From: Petrolisthes cinctipes
Lineage: Eukaryota > Arthropoda > Malacostraca > Decapoda > Porcellanidae
Assembly (NCBI GenBank): GCA_033782935.1
Contig: JAWQEG010000360.1
Span: 248,001 to 312,000 of the forward strand
Length of the DNA: 64,000 nt
Direction of reading: 5' to 3'
In this document: in pieces, positions 22,101 through 35,128 of the stretch
Layout: every line of letters starts with the position of its first letter
Numbering within the stretch: position 1 is the stretch's first letter
The notes under the pieces: generated by a model
Database searches by the model: none
The model's input: the letters and a program-made list of their open reading frames with translations, nothing else
What the model was told of the DNA's origin: nothing
Translations under genes and position numbers: made by a program

Positions 22101-23940
22101 GAATTTTCGGGTGTTTTGGGACTGAATTTGAGATATCGACTCTTTGGCACCTAAAAGATCGATTTTTAGCATGTTTTTAGCCTATATTTTGAAAATATTC
22201 TAGCACTGAGTAGGCATGTACAGATTGCTTCTGGGACCCCAAAATATTGAATTTTCGGGTGTTTTGAGCCTGAATTTGAGATATAAACGGGTACAGAAGA
22301 TACATGCACATATTGACTTTGGGCACCAAAAATATCGATTTTCAGCATGTTTTGGGCCTGAATTTTGAAAATACTCTAACACGGAGTAGGCATGTACAGA
22401 TCGCTTCTGGGACCCCAAAATATCGAATTTTCGGGTGTTTTGGGACTGAATTTGAGATATCGATTTTTTGGCACCTAAAATGTCGATTTTTAGCATGTTT
22501 TTAGCCTATATTTTGAAAATATTCTAGCACTGTGTAGGCATGTACAGATTGCTTCTGGGACCCCAAAATATTGAAATTCGGGTGTTTTGAGCCTGAATTT
22601 GAGATATAAACGGGTACAGAAGATACATGCACATATTGACTTTGGGCATCTAAAATATCGATTTTCAGCATGTTTTGGGCCTGTATTTTGAAAATACTCT
22701 AACACTGAGTAGGCATGTACAGATTGCTTCTGGGACCCCAAAATATTGAATTTTCGGGTGTTTTGAGCCTGAATTTGAGATATAAACGGGTACTGAAGAT
22801 ACATGCACATATCGACTTTTGTGCACCTAAAAGATCGATTTTCAGTATGTTTTGAGCATGTGATTTGAAAATACTCTAACACGGAGTAGGCATGTACAGA
22901 TCGCTTCTGGGACCCCTAAATATCGAATTTTCGGGTGTTTTGGGACTGAATTTGAGATATCGACTTTTTGGCGCCTAAAAGATCGATTTTTAGCATGTTT
23001 ATAGCCTATATTTTGAAAATATTCTAGCACTGAGTAGGCATGTACAGATTGCTTCTGGGACCCCAAAATATTGAATTTTCGGGTGTTTTGAGCCTGAATT
23101 TGAGATATAAACGGGTACAGAAGATACATGCACATATTGACTTTGGGCACCAAAAATATCGATTTTCAGCATGTTTTGGGCCTGAATTTTGAAAAATACT
23201 CTAACACGGAGTAGGCATGTACAGATCACTTCTGGGACCCCAAAATATCGAATTTTCGGGTTTTTTGAGCCTGAATTTGAGATATAAACGGGTACTGAAG
23301 ATGCATGCACATATCGACTTTTGTGCACCTAAAAGATCGATTTTCAGTATGTTTTGAGCATGTATTTTGAAAATACTCTAACACGGAGTAGGCATGTACA
23401 GATCGCTTCTGGGACCCCTAAATATCGAATTTTCGGGTGTTTTGGGACTGAATTTGAGATATCGACTTTTTGGCACCTAAAAGATCGATTTTTAGCATGT
23501 TTTTAGCCTATATTTTGAAAATATTCTAGCACTGTACAGATTGCTTCTGGGACCCCAAAATATTGAATTTTCGGGTGTTTTGAGCCTGAATTTGAGATAT
23601 AAACGGGTACAGAAGATACATGCACATACTGACTTTGGGCACCAAAAATATCGATTTTCAGCATGTTTTGGGCCTGAATTTTGAAAATACTCTAACACGG
23701 AGTAGGCATGTACAGATCGCTTCTGGGACCCCAAAATATCGAATTTTCGGGTGTTTAGGGCCTGAATTTGAGATATAAACGGGTACAGAAGATGCATGCA
23801 CATATCGACTTTTGGGCACCTAAAAGATCGATTTTCAGTATGTTTTTGGCCTGTATTTTGAAAATACTCTAACACGGAGTAGGCATGTACAGATACTTTC
23901 TGGGACCTCTAAATATCGAATTTTCGGGTGTTTTGGGACT
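16199..23940 (+). repeat. 7742-bp block, copy 1 (HOR map, segment 3)
   Basis: Units start at 16589, 17266, 17768, 18270, 18947, 19627, 20128, 20628, 21481, 22161, 22485, 22985 and 23487. Tetramers start at 16589, 18270, 18947 and 21481, a pentamer (853 bp) at 20628 and a 324-bp dimer at 22161. The same unit order recurs in the next 7.7 kb. Private markers shared by the two copies include 'gatacaaaacggg' near 17886/25451, the T-run 'ggccttttttttgaaaa' near 19141/26706, 'ggagtagtaggcatc' near 19524/27089 and 'gaaattcggg' near 20216/27781. Copy 1 alone has an extra A near 17706 and lost one monomer near 22.3-22.5 kb. Confidence 0.88.
22337..22484 (+). repeat. Chimeric B1/C1 monomer (148 bp)
   Basis: The head is B1 ('cctgaattttg', 'acagatcgcttctgggacc', 'caaaatatcg') and the tail is C1 ('gtgttttgggactg', 'cgattttttggcacc'). 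The unit is therefore a 324-bp dimer, whereas the matching unit at 29726 is a full 501-bp trimer. A similar but independent B1/C1 fusion is at 9575-9722. Confidence 0.85.
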
Positions 23941-24005
23941 GAATTTGAGATATAAACGGGTACAGAAGATACATGCACATATTGACTTTGGGCATCTAAA
24001 ATATC
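23830..24005 (+). repeat. Chimeric C1/A2 monomer at the 7.7-kb duplication junction
   Basis: The head and early tail are C1 ('acagatactttctgggacctct', 'ttttgggactgaatttgagatat'). The sequence then switches to an A2 tail with the 29-bp segment that C lacks, ending 'gggcatctaaaatat'. The switch lies in the shared 'ctgaatttgagatat' around 23939-23953. The left part matches the monomer near 31572, and the part from 23941 matches 16199 onward. Confidence 0.82.
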
Positions 24006-27000
24006 GATTTTCAGCATGTTTTGGGCCTGTATTTTGAAAATACTCTAACACTGAGTAGGCATGTACAGATTGCTTCTGGGACCCCAAAATATTGAATTTT
24101 CGGGTGTTTTGAGCCTGAATTTGAGATATAAACGGGTACTGAAGATGCATGCACATATCGACTTTTGTGCACCTAAAAGATCGATTTTCAGTATGTTTTG
24201 AGCATGTATTTTGAAAATACTCTAACACGGAGTAGGCATGTACAGATCGCTTCTGGGACCCCTAAATATCGAATTTTCGGGTGTTTTGGGACTGAATTTT
24301 AGATATCGACTTTTTGGCACCTAAAAGATCGATTTTTAGCATGTTTTTAGCCTATATTTTGAAAATATTCTAGCACTGTGTAGGCATGTACAGATTGCTT
24401 CTGGGACCCCAAAATATTGAATTTTCGGGTGTTTTGAGCCTGAATTTGAGATATAAACGGGTACAGAAGATACATGCACATATTGACTTTGGGCATCTAA
24501 AATATCGATTTTCAGCATGTTTTGGGCCTGTATTTTGAAAATACTCTAACACTGAGTAGGCATGTACAGATTGCTTCTGGGACCCCAAAATATTGAATTT
24601 TCGGGTGTTTTGAGCCTGAATTTGAGATATAAACGGGTACTGAAGATGCATGCACATATCGACTTTTGTGCACCTAAAAGATCGATTTTCAGTATGTTTT
24701 GAGCATGTATTTTGAAAATACTCTAACACGGAGTAGGCATCTACAGATCGCTTCTGGGACCACTAAATATCGAATTTTCGGGTGTTTTGGGACTGAATTT
24801 GAGATATCGACTCTTTGGCACCTAAAAGATCGATTTTTAGCATGTTTTTAGCCTATATTTTGAAAATATTCTAGCACTGAGTAGGCATGTACAGATTGCT
24901 TCTGGGACCCCAAAATATTGAATTTTCGGGTGTTTTGAGCCTGAATTTGAGATATAAACGGGTACAGAAGATACATGCACATATTGACTTTGGGCACCAA
25001 AAATATCGATTTTCAGCATGTTTTGGGCCTGAATTTTGAAAATACTCTAACACGGAGTAGGCATGTACAGATCGCTTCTGGGACCCCAAAATATCGAATT
25101 TTCGGGTGTTTAGGGCCTGAATTTGAGATATAAACGGGTACAGAAGATGCATGCACATATCGACTTTTGGGCACCTAAAAGATCGATTTTCAGTATGTTT
25201 TTGGCCTGTATTTTGAAAATACTCTAACACGGAGTAGGCATGTACAGATACCTTCTGGGACCTCTAAATATCGAATTTTCGGGTGTTTTGGGACTGAATT
25301 TGAGATATCGATTTTTTGGCACCTAAAATGTCGATTTTTAGCATGTTTTTAGCCTATATTTTGAAAATATTCTAGCACTGTGTAGGCATGTACAGATTGC
25401 TTCTGGGACCCCAAAATATTGAATTTTCGGGTGTTTTGAGCCTGAATTTGAGATACAAAACGGGTACAGAAGATACATGCACATATTGACTTTGGGCATC
25501 TAAAATATCGATTTTCAGCATGTTTTGGGCCTGTATTTTGAAAATACTCTAACACTGAGTAGGCATGTACAGATTGCTTCTGGGACCCCAAAATATTGAA
25601 TTTTCGGGTGTTTTGAGCCTGAATTTGAGATATAAACGGGTACTGAAGATGCATGCACATATCGACTTTTGTGCACCTAAAAGATCGATTTTCAGTATGT
25701 TTTGAGCATGTATTTTGAAAATACTCTAACACGGAGTAGGCATGTACAGATCGCTTCTGGGACCCCTAAATATCGAATTTTCGGGTGTTTTGGGACTGAA
25801 TTTGAGATATCGACTTTTTGGCACCTAAAAGATCGATTTTTAGCATGATTTTAGCCTATATTTTGAAAATATTCTAGCACTGTGTAGGCATGACCAGATT
25901 GCTTCTGGGACCCCAAAATACTGAATTTTCGGGTGTTTTGAGCCTGAATTTGAGATATAAACGGGTACAGAAGATACATGCACATATTGACTTTGGGCAT
26001 CTAAAATATCGATTTTCAGCATGTTTTTGGCCTGTATTTTGAAAATACTCTAACACTGAGTAGGCATGTACAGATTGCTTCTGGGACCCCAAAATATTGA
26101 ATTTTCGGGTGTTTTGAGCCTGAATTTGAGATATAAACGGGTGCAGAAGATACATGCACATATTGACTTTGGGCATCTAAGATATCGATTTTCAGCATGT
26201 TTTGGGCCTGTATTTTGAAAATACTCTAACACTGAGTAGGCATGTACAGATTGCTTCTGGGACCCCAAAATATTGAATTTTCGGGTGTTTTGAGCCTGAA
26301 TTTGAGATATAAACGGGTACTGAAGATGCATGCACATATCGACTTTTGTGCACCTAAAAGATCGATTTTCAGTATGTTTTGAGCATGTATTTTGAAAATA
26401 CTCTAACACGGAGTAGGCATGTACAGATCGCTTCTGGGACCCCTTAATATCGAATTTTCGGGTGTTTTGGGACTGAATTTGAGATATCGAATTTTTGGCA
26501 CCTAAAAGATCGATTTTTAGCATGTTTTTAGCCTATATTTTGAAATTATTCTAGCACTGTGTAGGCATGTACAGATTGCTTCTGGGACCCCAAAATATTG
26601 AATTTTCGGGTGTTTTGAGCCTGAATTTGAGATATAAACGGGTACAGAAGATACATGCACATATTGTCTTTGGGCATCTAAAATATCGATTTTCAGCATG
26701 TTTTGGGCCTTTTTTTTGAAAATACTCTAACACTGAGTAGGCATGTACAGATTGCTTCTGGGACCCCAAAATATTGAATTTTCGGGTGTTTTGAGCCTGA
26801 ATTTGAGATATAAACGGGTACAGAAGATACATGCACATATTGACTTTGGGCATCTAAAATATCGATTTTCAGCATGTTTTGGGCCTGTATTTTGAAAATA
26901 CTCTAACACTGAGTAGGCATGTACAGAATGCTTCTGGGACCCCAAAATATTGAATTTTCGGGTGTTTTGAGCCTGAATTTGAGATATAAACGGGTACTGA

Positions 27001-30000
27001 AGATGCATGCACATATCGACTTTTGTGCACCTAAAAGATCGATTTTCAGTATGTTTTGAGCATGTATTTTGAAAATACTCTAACACGGAGTAGTAGGCAT
27101 CTACAGATCGCTTCTGGGACCCCTAAATATCGAATTTTCGGGTGTTTTGGGACTGAATTTGAGATATCGACTCTTTGGCACCTAAAAGATCGATTTTTAG
27201 CATGTTTTTAGCCTATATTTTGAAAATATTCTAGCACTGAGTAGGCATGTACAGATTGCTTCTGGGACCCCAAAATATTGAATTTTCGGGTGTTTTGAGC
27301 CTGAATTTGAGATATAAACGGGTACAGAAGATACATGCACATATTGACTTTGGGCACCAAAAATATCGATTTTCAGCATGTTTTGGGCCTGAATTTTGAA
27401 AATACTCTAACACGGAGTAGGCATGTACAGATCGCTTCTGGGACCCCAAAATATCGAATTTTCGGGTGTTTAGGGCCTGAATTTGAGATATAAACGGGTA
27501 CAGAAGATGCATGCACATATCGACTTTTGGGCACCTAAAAGATCGATTTTCAGTATGTTTTTGGCCTGTATTTTGAAAATACTCTAACACGGAGTAGGCA
27601 TGTACAGATACCTTCTGGGACCTCTAAATATCGAATTTTCGGGTGTTTTGGGACTGAATTTGAGATATCGATTTTTTGGCACCTAAAATGTCGATTTTTA
27701 GCATGTTTTTAGCCTATATTTTGAAAATATTCTAGCACTGTGTAGGCATGTACAGATTGCTTCTGGGACCCCAAAATATTGAAATTCGGGTGTTTTGAGC
27801 CTGAATTTGAGATATAAACGGGTACAGAAGATACATGCACATATTGACTTTGGGCATCTAAAATATCGATTTTCAGCATGTTTTGGGCCTGTATTTTGAA
27901 AATACTCTAACACTGAGTAGGCATGTACAGATTGCTTCTGGGACCCCAAAATATTGAATTTTCGGGTGTTTTGAGCCTGAATTTGAGATATAAACGGGTA
28001 CTGAAGATGCATGCACATATCGACTTTTGTGCACCTAAAAGATCGATTTTCAGTATGTTTTGAGCATGTGATTTGAAAATACTCTAACACGGAGTAGGCA
28101 TGTACAGATCGCTTCTGGGACCCCTAAATATCGAATTTTCGGGTGTTTTGGGACTGAATTTGAGATATCGACTTTTTGGCGCCTAAAAGATCGATTTTTA
28201 GCATGTTTTTAGCCTATATTTTGAAAATATTCTAGCACTGAGTAGGCATGTACAGATTGCTTCTGGGACCCCAAAATATTGAATTTTCGGGTGTTTTGAG
28301 CCTGAATTTGAGATATAAACGGGTACAGAAGATACATGCACATATTGACTTTGGGCATCTAAGATATCGATTTTCAGCATGTTTTGGGCCTGTATTTTGA
28401 AAATACTCTAACACTGAGTAGGCATGTACAGATTGCTTCTGGGACCCCAAAATATTGAATTTTCGGGTGTTTTGAGCCTGAATTTGAGATATAAACGGGT
28501 ACTGAAGATACATGCACATATTGACTTTGGGCATCTAAAATATCGATTTTCAGCATGTTTTGGGCCTGTATTTTGAAAATACTCTAACACTGAGTAGGCA
28601 TGTACAGATTGCTTCTGGGACCCCAAAATATTGAATTTTCGGGTGTTTTGAGCCTGAATTTGAGATATAAACGGGTACAGAAGATACATGCACATATTGA
28701 CTTTGGGCATCTAAGATATCGATTTTCAGCATGTTTTGGGCCTGTATTTTGAAAATACTCTAACACTGAGTAGGCATGTACAGATTGCTTCTGGGACCCC
28801 AAAATATTGAATTTTCGGGTGTTTTGAGCCTGAATTTGAGATATAAACGGGTACTGAAGATGCATGCACATATCGACTTTTGTGCACCTAAAAGATCGAT
28901 TTTCAGTATGTTTTGAGCATGTATTTTGAAAATACTCTAACACGGAGTAGGCATGTACAGATCGCTTCTGGGACCCCTAAATATCGAATTTTCGGGTGTT
29001 TTGGGACTGAATTTGAGATATCGACTTTTTGGCACCTAAAAGATCGATTTTTAGCATGTTTTTAGCCTATATTTTGAAATTATTCTAGCACTGTGTAGGC
29101 ATGTACAGATTGCTTCTGGGACCCCAAAATATTGAATTTTCGGGTGTTTTGAGCCTGAATTTGAGATATAAACGGGTACAGAAGATACATGCACATATTG
29201 TCTTTGGGCATCTAAAATATCGATTTTCAGCATGTTTTGGGCCTGAATTTTGAAAATACTCTAACACTGAGTAGGCATGTACAGATTGCTTCTGGGACCC
29301 CAAAATATTGAATTTTCGGGTGTTTTGAGCCTGAATTTGAGATATAAACGGGTACAGAAGATACATGCACATATTGACTTTGGGCATCTAAGATATCGAT
29401 TTTCAGCATGTTTTGGGCCTGTATTTTGAAAATACTCTAACACTGAGTAGGCATGTACAGATTGCTTCTGGGACCCCAAAATATTGAATTTTCGGGTGTT
29501 TTGAGCCTGAATTTGAGATATAAACGGGTACTGAAGATGCATGCACATATCGACTTTTGTGCACCTAAAAGATCGATTTTCAGTATGTTTTGAGCATGTA
29601 TTTTGAAAATACTCTAACACGGAGTAGTAGGCATCTACAGATCGCTTCTGGGACCCCTAAATATCGAATTTTCGGGTGTTTTGGGACTGAATTTGAGATA
29701 TCGACTCTTTGGCACCTAAAAGATCGATTTTTAGCATGTTTTTAGCCTATATTTTGAAAATATTCTAGCACTGAGTAGGCATGTACAGATTGCTTCTGGG
29801 ACCCCAAAATATTGAATTTTCGGGTGTTTTGAGCCTGAATTTGAGATATAAACGGGTACAGAAGATACATGCACATATTGACTTTGGGCACCAAAAATAT
29901 CGATTTTCAGCATGTTTTGGGCCTGAATTTTGAAAATACTCTAACACGGAGTAGGCATGTACAGATCGCTTCTGGGACCCCAAAATATCGAATTTTCGGG

Positions 30001-31682
30001 TGTTTAGGGCCTGAATTTGAGATATAAACGGGTACAGAAGATGCATGCACATATCGACTTTTGGGCACCTAAAAGATCGATTTTCAGTATGTTTTTGGCC
30101 TGTATTTTGAAAATACTCTAACACGGAGTAGGCATGTACAGATACCTTCTGAGACCTCTAAATATCGAATTTTCGGGTGTTTTGGGACTGAATTTGAGAT
30201 ATCGATTTTTTGGCACCTAAAATGTCGATTTTTAGCATGTTTTTAGCCTATATTTTGAAAATATTCTAGCACTGTGTAGACATGTACAGATTGCTTCTGG
30301 GACCCCAAAATATTGAAATTCGGGTGTTTTGAGCCTGAATTTGAGATATAAACGGGTACAGAAGATACATGCACATATTGACTTTGGGCATCTAAAATAT
30401 CGATTTTCAGCATGTTTTGGGCCTGTATTTTGAAAATACTCTAACACTGAGTAGGCATGTACAGATTGCTTCTGGGACCCCAAAATATTGAATTTTCGGG
30501 TGTTTTGAGCCTGAATTTGAGATATAAACGGGTACTGAAGATGCATGCACATATCGACTTTTGTGCACCTAAAAGATCGATTTTCAGTATGTTTTGAGGA
30601 TGTGATTTGAAAATACTCTAACACGGAGTAGGCATGTACAGATCGCTTCTGGGACCCCTAAATATCGAATTTTCGGGTGTTTTGGGACTGAATTTGAGAT
30701 ATCGACTTTTTGGCGCCTAAAAGATCGATTTTTAGCATGTTTTTAGCCTATATTTTGAAAATATTCTAGCACTGAGTAGGCATGTACAGATTGCTTCTGG
30801 GACCCCAAAATATTGAATTTTCGGGTGTTTTGAGCCTGAATTTGAGATATAAACGGGTACAGAAGATACATGCACATATTGACTTTGGGCACCAAAAATA
30901 TCGATTTTCAGCATGTTTTGGGCCTGAATTTTGAAAAATACTCTAACACGGAGTAGGCATGTACAGATCACTTCTGGGACCCCAAAATATCGAATTTTCG
31001 GGTTTTTTGAGCCTGAATTTGAGATATAAACGGGTACTGAAGATGCATGCACATATCGACTTTTGTGCACCTAAAAGATCGATTTTCAGTATGTTTTGAG
31101 CATGTATTTTGAAAATACTCTAACACGGAGTAGGCATGTACAGATCGCTTCTGGGACCCCTAAATATCGAATTTTCGGGTGTTTTGGGACTGAATTTGAG
31201 ATATCGACTTTTTGGCACCTAAAAGATCGATTTTTAGCATGTTTTTAGCCTATATTTTGAAAATATTCTAGCACTGTACAGATTGCTTCTGGGACCCCAA
31301 AATATTGAATTTTCGGGTGTTTTGAGCCTGAATTTGAGATATAAACGGGTACAGAAGATACATGCACATACTGACTTTGGGCACCAAAAATATCGATTTT
31401 CAGCATGTTTTGGGCCTGAATCTTGAAAATACTCTAACACGAAGTAGGCATGTACAGATCGCTTCTGGGACCCCAAAATATCGAATTTTCGGGTGTTTAG
31501 GGCCAGAATTTGAGATATAAACGGGTACAGAAGATGCATGCACATATCGACTTTTGGGCACCTAAAAGATCGATTTTCAGTATGTTTTTGGCCTGTATTT
31601 TGAAAATACTCTAACACGGAGTAGGCATGTACAGATACCTTCTGGGACCTCTAAATATCGAATTTTCGGGTGTTTTGGGACT
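23941..31682 (+). repeat. 7742-bp block, copy 2 (HOR map, segment 4)
   Basis: Units start at 24331, 24832, 25333, 25835, 26512, 27192, 27693, 28193, 29046, 29726, 30227, 30727 and 31229. The offset from copy 1 is 7742 bp at the left end, 7566 then 7565 bp in the middle and 7742 bp again at the right end. Copy 2 lost one monomer of the tetramer matching 16589, copy 1 gained a base, and copy 1 later lost one monomer. The left edge coincides with a chimeric C/A monomer, which looks like the junction itself. The right edge continues as an ordinary C1 monomer, as expected. Confidence 0.86.
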
Positions 31683-31769
31683 GAATTTGAGATATCGATT
31701 TTTTGGCACCTAAAATGTCGATTTTTAGCATGTTTTTAGCCTATATTTTGAAAATATTCTAGCACTGTT

Positions 31770-34700
31770 TAGGCATGTACAGATTGCTTCTGGGACCCCA
31801 AAATATTGAATTTTCGGGTGTTTTGAGCCTGAATTTGAGATATAAACGGGTACAGAAAATACATGCTCATATTGACTTTGGGCATCTAAAATATCGATTT
31901 TCAGCATGTTTTGGGCCTGTATTTTGAAAATACTCTAACACTGAGTAGGCATGTACAGATTGCTTCTGGGACCCCAAAATATTGAATTTTCGGGTGTTTT
32001 GAGCCTGAATTTGAGATATAAACGGGTACTGAAGATGCATGCACATATCGACTTTTGTGCACCTAAAAGATCGATTTTCAGTATGTTTTGAGCATGTATT
32101 TTGAAAATACTCTAACACGGAGTAGGCATGTACAGATCGCTTCTGGGACCCCTAAATATCGAATTTTCGGGTGTTTTGGGACTGAATTTGAGATATCGAC
32201 TTTTTGGCACCTAAAAGATCGATTTTTAGCATGTTTTTAGCCTATATTTTGAAAATATTCTAGCACTGAGTAGGCATGTACAGATTGCTTCTGGGACCCC
32301 AAAATATTGAATTTTCGGTTGTTTTGAGCCTGAATTTGAGATATAAACGGGTACAGAAGATACATGCACATATTGACTTTGGGCACCAAAAATATCGATT
32401 TTCAGCATGTTTTGGGCCTGAATTTTGAAAATACTCTAACACGGAGTAGGCATGTACAGATCGCTTCTGGGACCCGAAAATATCGAATTTTCGGGTGTTT
32501 TGAGCCTGAATTTGAGATATAAACGGGTGCTGAAGATGCATCCACATATCGACTTTTGTGCACCTAAAAGATCGATTTTCAGCATGTTTTGGGCCTGAAT
32601 TTTGAAAATACTCTAACACGGAGTAGGCATGTACAGATCGCTTCTGGGACCCCAAAATATCGAATTTTCGGGTGTTTAGGGCCAGAATTTGAGATATAAA
32701 CGGGTACAGAAGATGCATGCACATATCGACTTTTGGGCACCTAAAAGATCGATTTTCAGTATGTTTTTGGCCTGTATTTTGAAAATACTCTAACACGGAG
32801 TAGACATGTACAGATACCTTCTGGGACCTCTAAATATCGAATTTTCGGGTGTTTTGGGACTGAATTTGATATATCGATTTTTTGGCACCTAAAATGTCGA
32901 TTTTTAGCATGTTTTTAGCCTATATTTTGAAAATATTCTAGCACTGTGTAGGCATGTACAGATTGCTTCTGGGACCCCAAAATATTGAATTTTCGGGTGT
33001 TTTGAGCCTGAATTTGAGATATAAACGGGTACAGAAGATACATGCACATATTGACTTTGGGCATCTAAAATATCGATTTTCAGCATGTTTTGGGCCTGTA
33101 ATTTGAAAATACTCTAACACTGAGTAGGCATGTACAGATTGCTTCTGGGACCCCAAAATATTGAATTTTCGGGTGTTTTGAGCCTGAATTTGAGATATAA
33201 ACGGGTACTGAAGATGCATGCACATATCGACTTTTGTGCACCTAACAGATCGATTTTCAGTATGTTTTGAGCATGTATTTTGAAAATACTCTAACACGGA
33301 TTAGGCATGTACAGATCGCTTCTGGGACCCCTAAATATCGAATTTTCGGGTGTTTTTGGACTGAATTTGAGATATCGACTTTTTGGCACCTAAAAGATCG
33401 ATTTTTTGTATGTTTTTAGCCTATATTTTGAAAATATTCTAGCACTGAGTAGGCATGTACAGATTGCTTCTGGGACCCCAAAATATTGAATTTTCGGGTG
33501 TTTTGAGCCTGAATTTGAGATATAAACGGGTACAGAAGATACATGCACATATTGACTTTGGGCACCAAAAATATCGATTTTCAACATGTTTTAGGCCTGA
33601 ATTTTGAAATTACTCTAACACGGAGTAGGCATGTACAGATCGCTTCTGGGACCCCAAAATATCGAATTTTCGGGTGTTTAGGGCCAGAATTTGAGATATA
33701 AACGGGTACAGAAGATGCATGCACATATCGACTTTTGGGCACCTAAAAGATCGATTTTCAGTATGTTTTTGGCCTGTATTTTGAAAATACTCTAACACGG
33801 AGTAGGCATGTACAGATACCTTCTGGGACCTATAAATATCGAATTTTCGGGTGTTTTGGGACTGAATTTGAGATATCGATTTTTTGGCACCTAAAATGTC
33901 GATTTTTAGCATGTTTTTAGCCTATATTTTGAAAATATTCTAGCACTGTGTAGGCATGTACAGATTGCTTCTGGGACCCCAAAATATTGAATTTTCGGGT
34001 GTTTTGAGCCTGAATTTGAGATATAAACGGGTACAGAAGATACATGCACATATTGAATTTGGGCACCAAAAATATCGATTTTCAGCATGTTTTGGGCCTG
34101 AATTTTGAAAATACTCTAACACGGAGTAGGCATGTACAGATCGCTTCTGGGACCCCAAAATATCGAATTTTCGGGTGTTTAGGGCCAGAATTTGAGATAT
34201 AAACGGGTACAGAAGATGCATGCACATATCGACTTTTGGGCACCTAAAAGATCGATTTTCAGTATGTTTTTGGCCTGTATTTTGAAAATACTCTAACACG
34301 GAGTAGGCATGTACAGATACCTTCTGGGACCTCTAAATATCGAATTTTCGGGTGTTATGGGACTGAATTTGAGATATAGATTTTTTGGCACCTATAATAT
34401 CGATTTTTAGCATGTTTTTAGCCTATATTTTGAAAATATTCTAGCACTGTGTAGGCATGTACAGATTGCTTCTGGGACCCCAAAATATTGATTTTTCGGG
34501 TGTTTTGAGCCTGAATTTGAGATATAAACGGGTACAGAAGATACATGCACATATTGACTTTGGGCACCAAAAATATCGATTTTCAGCATGTTTTGGGCCT
34601 GTATTTTGAAAATACTCTAACACTGAGTAGGCATGTACAGATCGCTTCTGGGACCCCAAAATATCGAATTTTCGGGTGTTTAGGGCCAGAATTTGAGATA

Positions 34701-35128
34701 TAAACGGGTACAGAAGATGCATGCACATATTGACTTTGGGCACCAAAAATATCGATTTTCAGCATGTTTTGGGCCTGAATTTTGAAAATACTCTAACACA
34801 GAGTAGGCATGTACAGATCGCTTCTATGACCCCAAAATATCGAATTTTCGGGTGTTTAGGGCCAGAATTTGAGATATAAACGGGTACAGAAGATGAATGC
34901 ACATATCGACTTTTGGGCACCTAAAAGATCGATTTTCAGTATGTTTTTGGCCTGTATTTTGAAAATACTCTAACACGGAGTAGGCATGTACAGATACCTT
35001 CTGGGTCCTCTAAATATCGAATTTTCGGGTGTTTTGGGACTGAATTTGAGATATCGATTTTTTGGAACCTAAAATGTCGATTTTTAGCATGTTTTTAGCC
35101 TATATTTTGAAAATATTCTAGCACTGAG
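31770..35128 (+). repeat. 3359-bp block, copy 1 (HOR map, segment 5a)
   Basis: HOR units in phase start at 31720, 32221, 32899, 33400, 33901 and 34402, with sizes 501, 678, 501, 501, 501 and 677, totalling 3359 bp. Private markers repeat exactly 3359 bp downstream: 'agaaaatacatgctcat' (31855/35214), 'gacccgaaaatat' (32471/35830), 'cctaacagat' (33241/36600), 'gattttttgtatg' and 'ttctatgacccc' (near 34822/38181). I saw no differences at the places compared, which suggests a recent event. Block edges are approximate. Confidence 0.88.
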
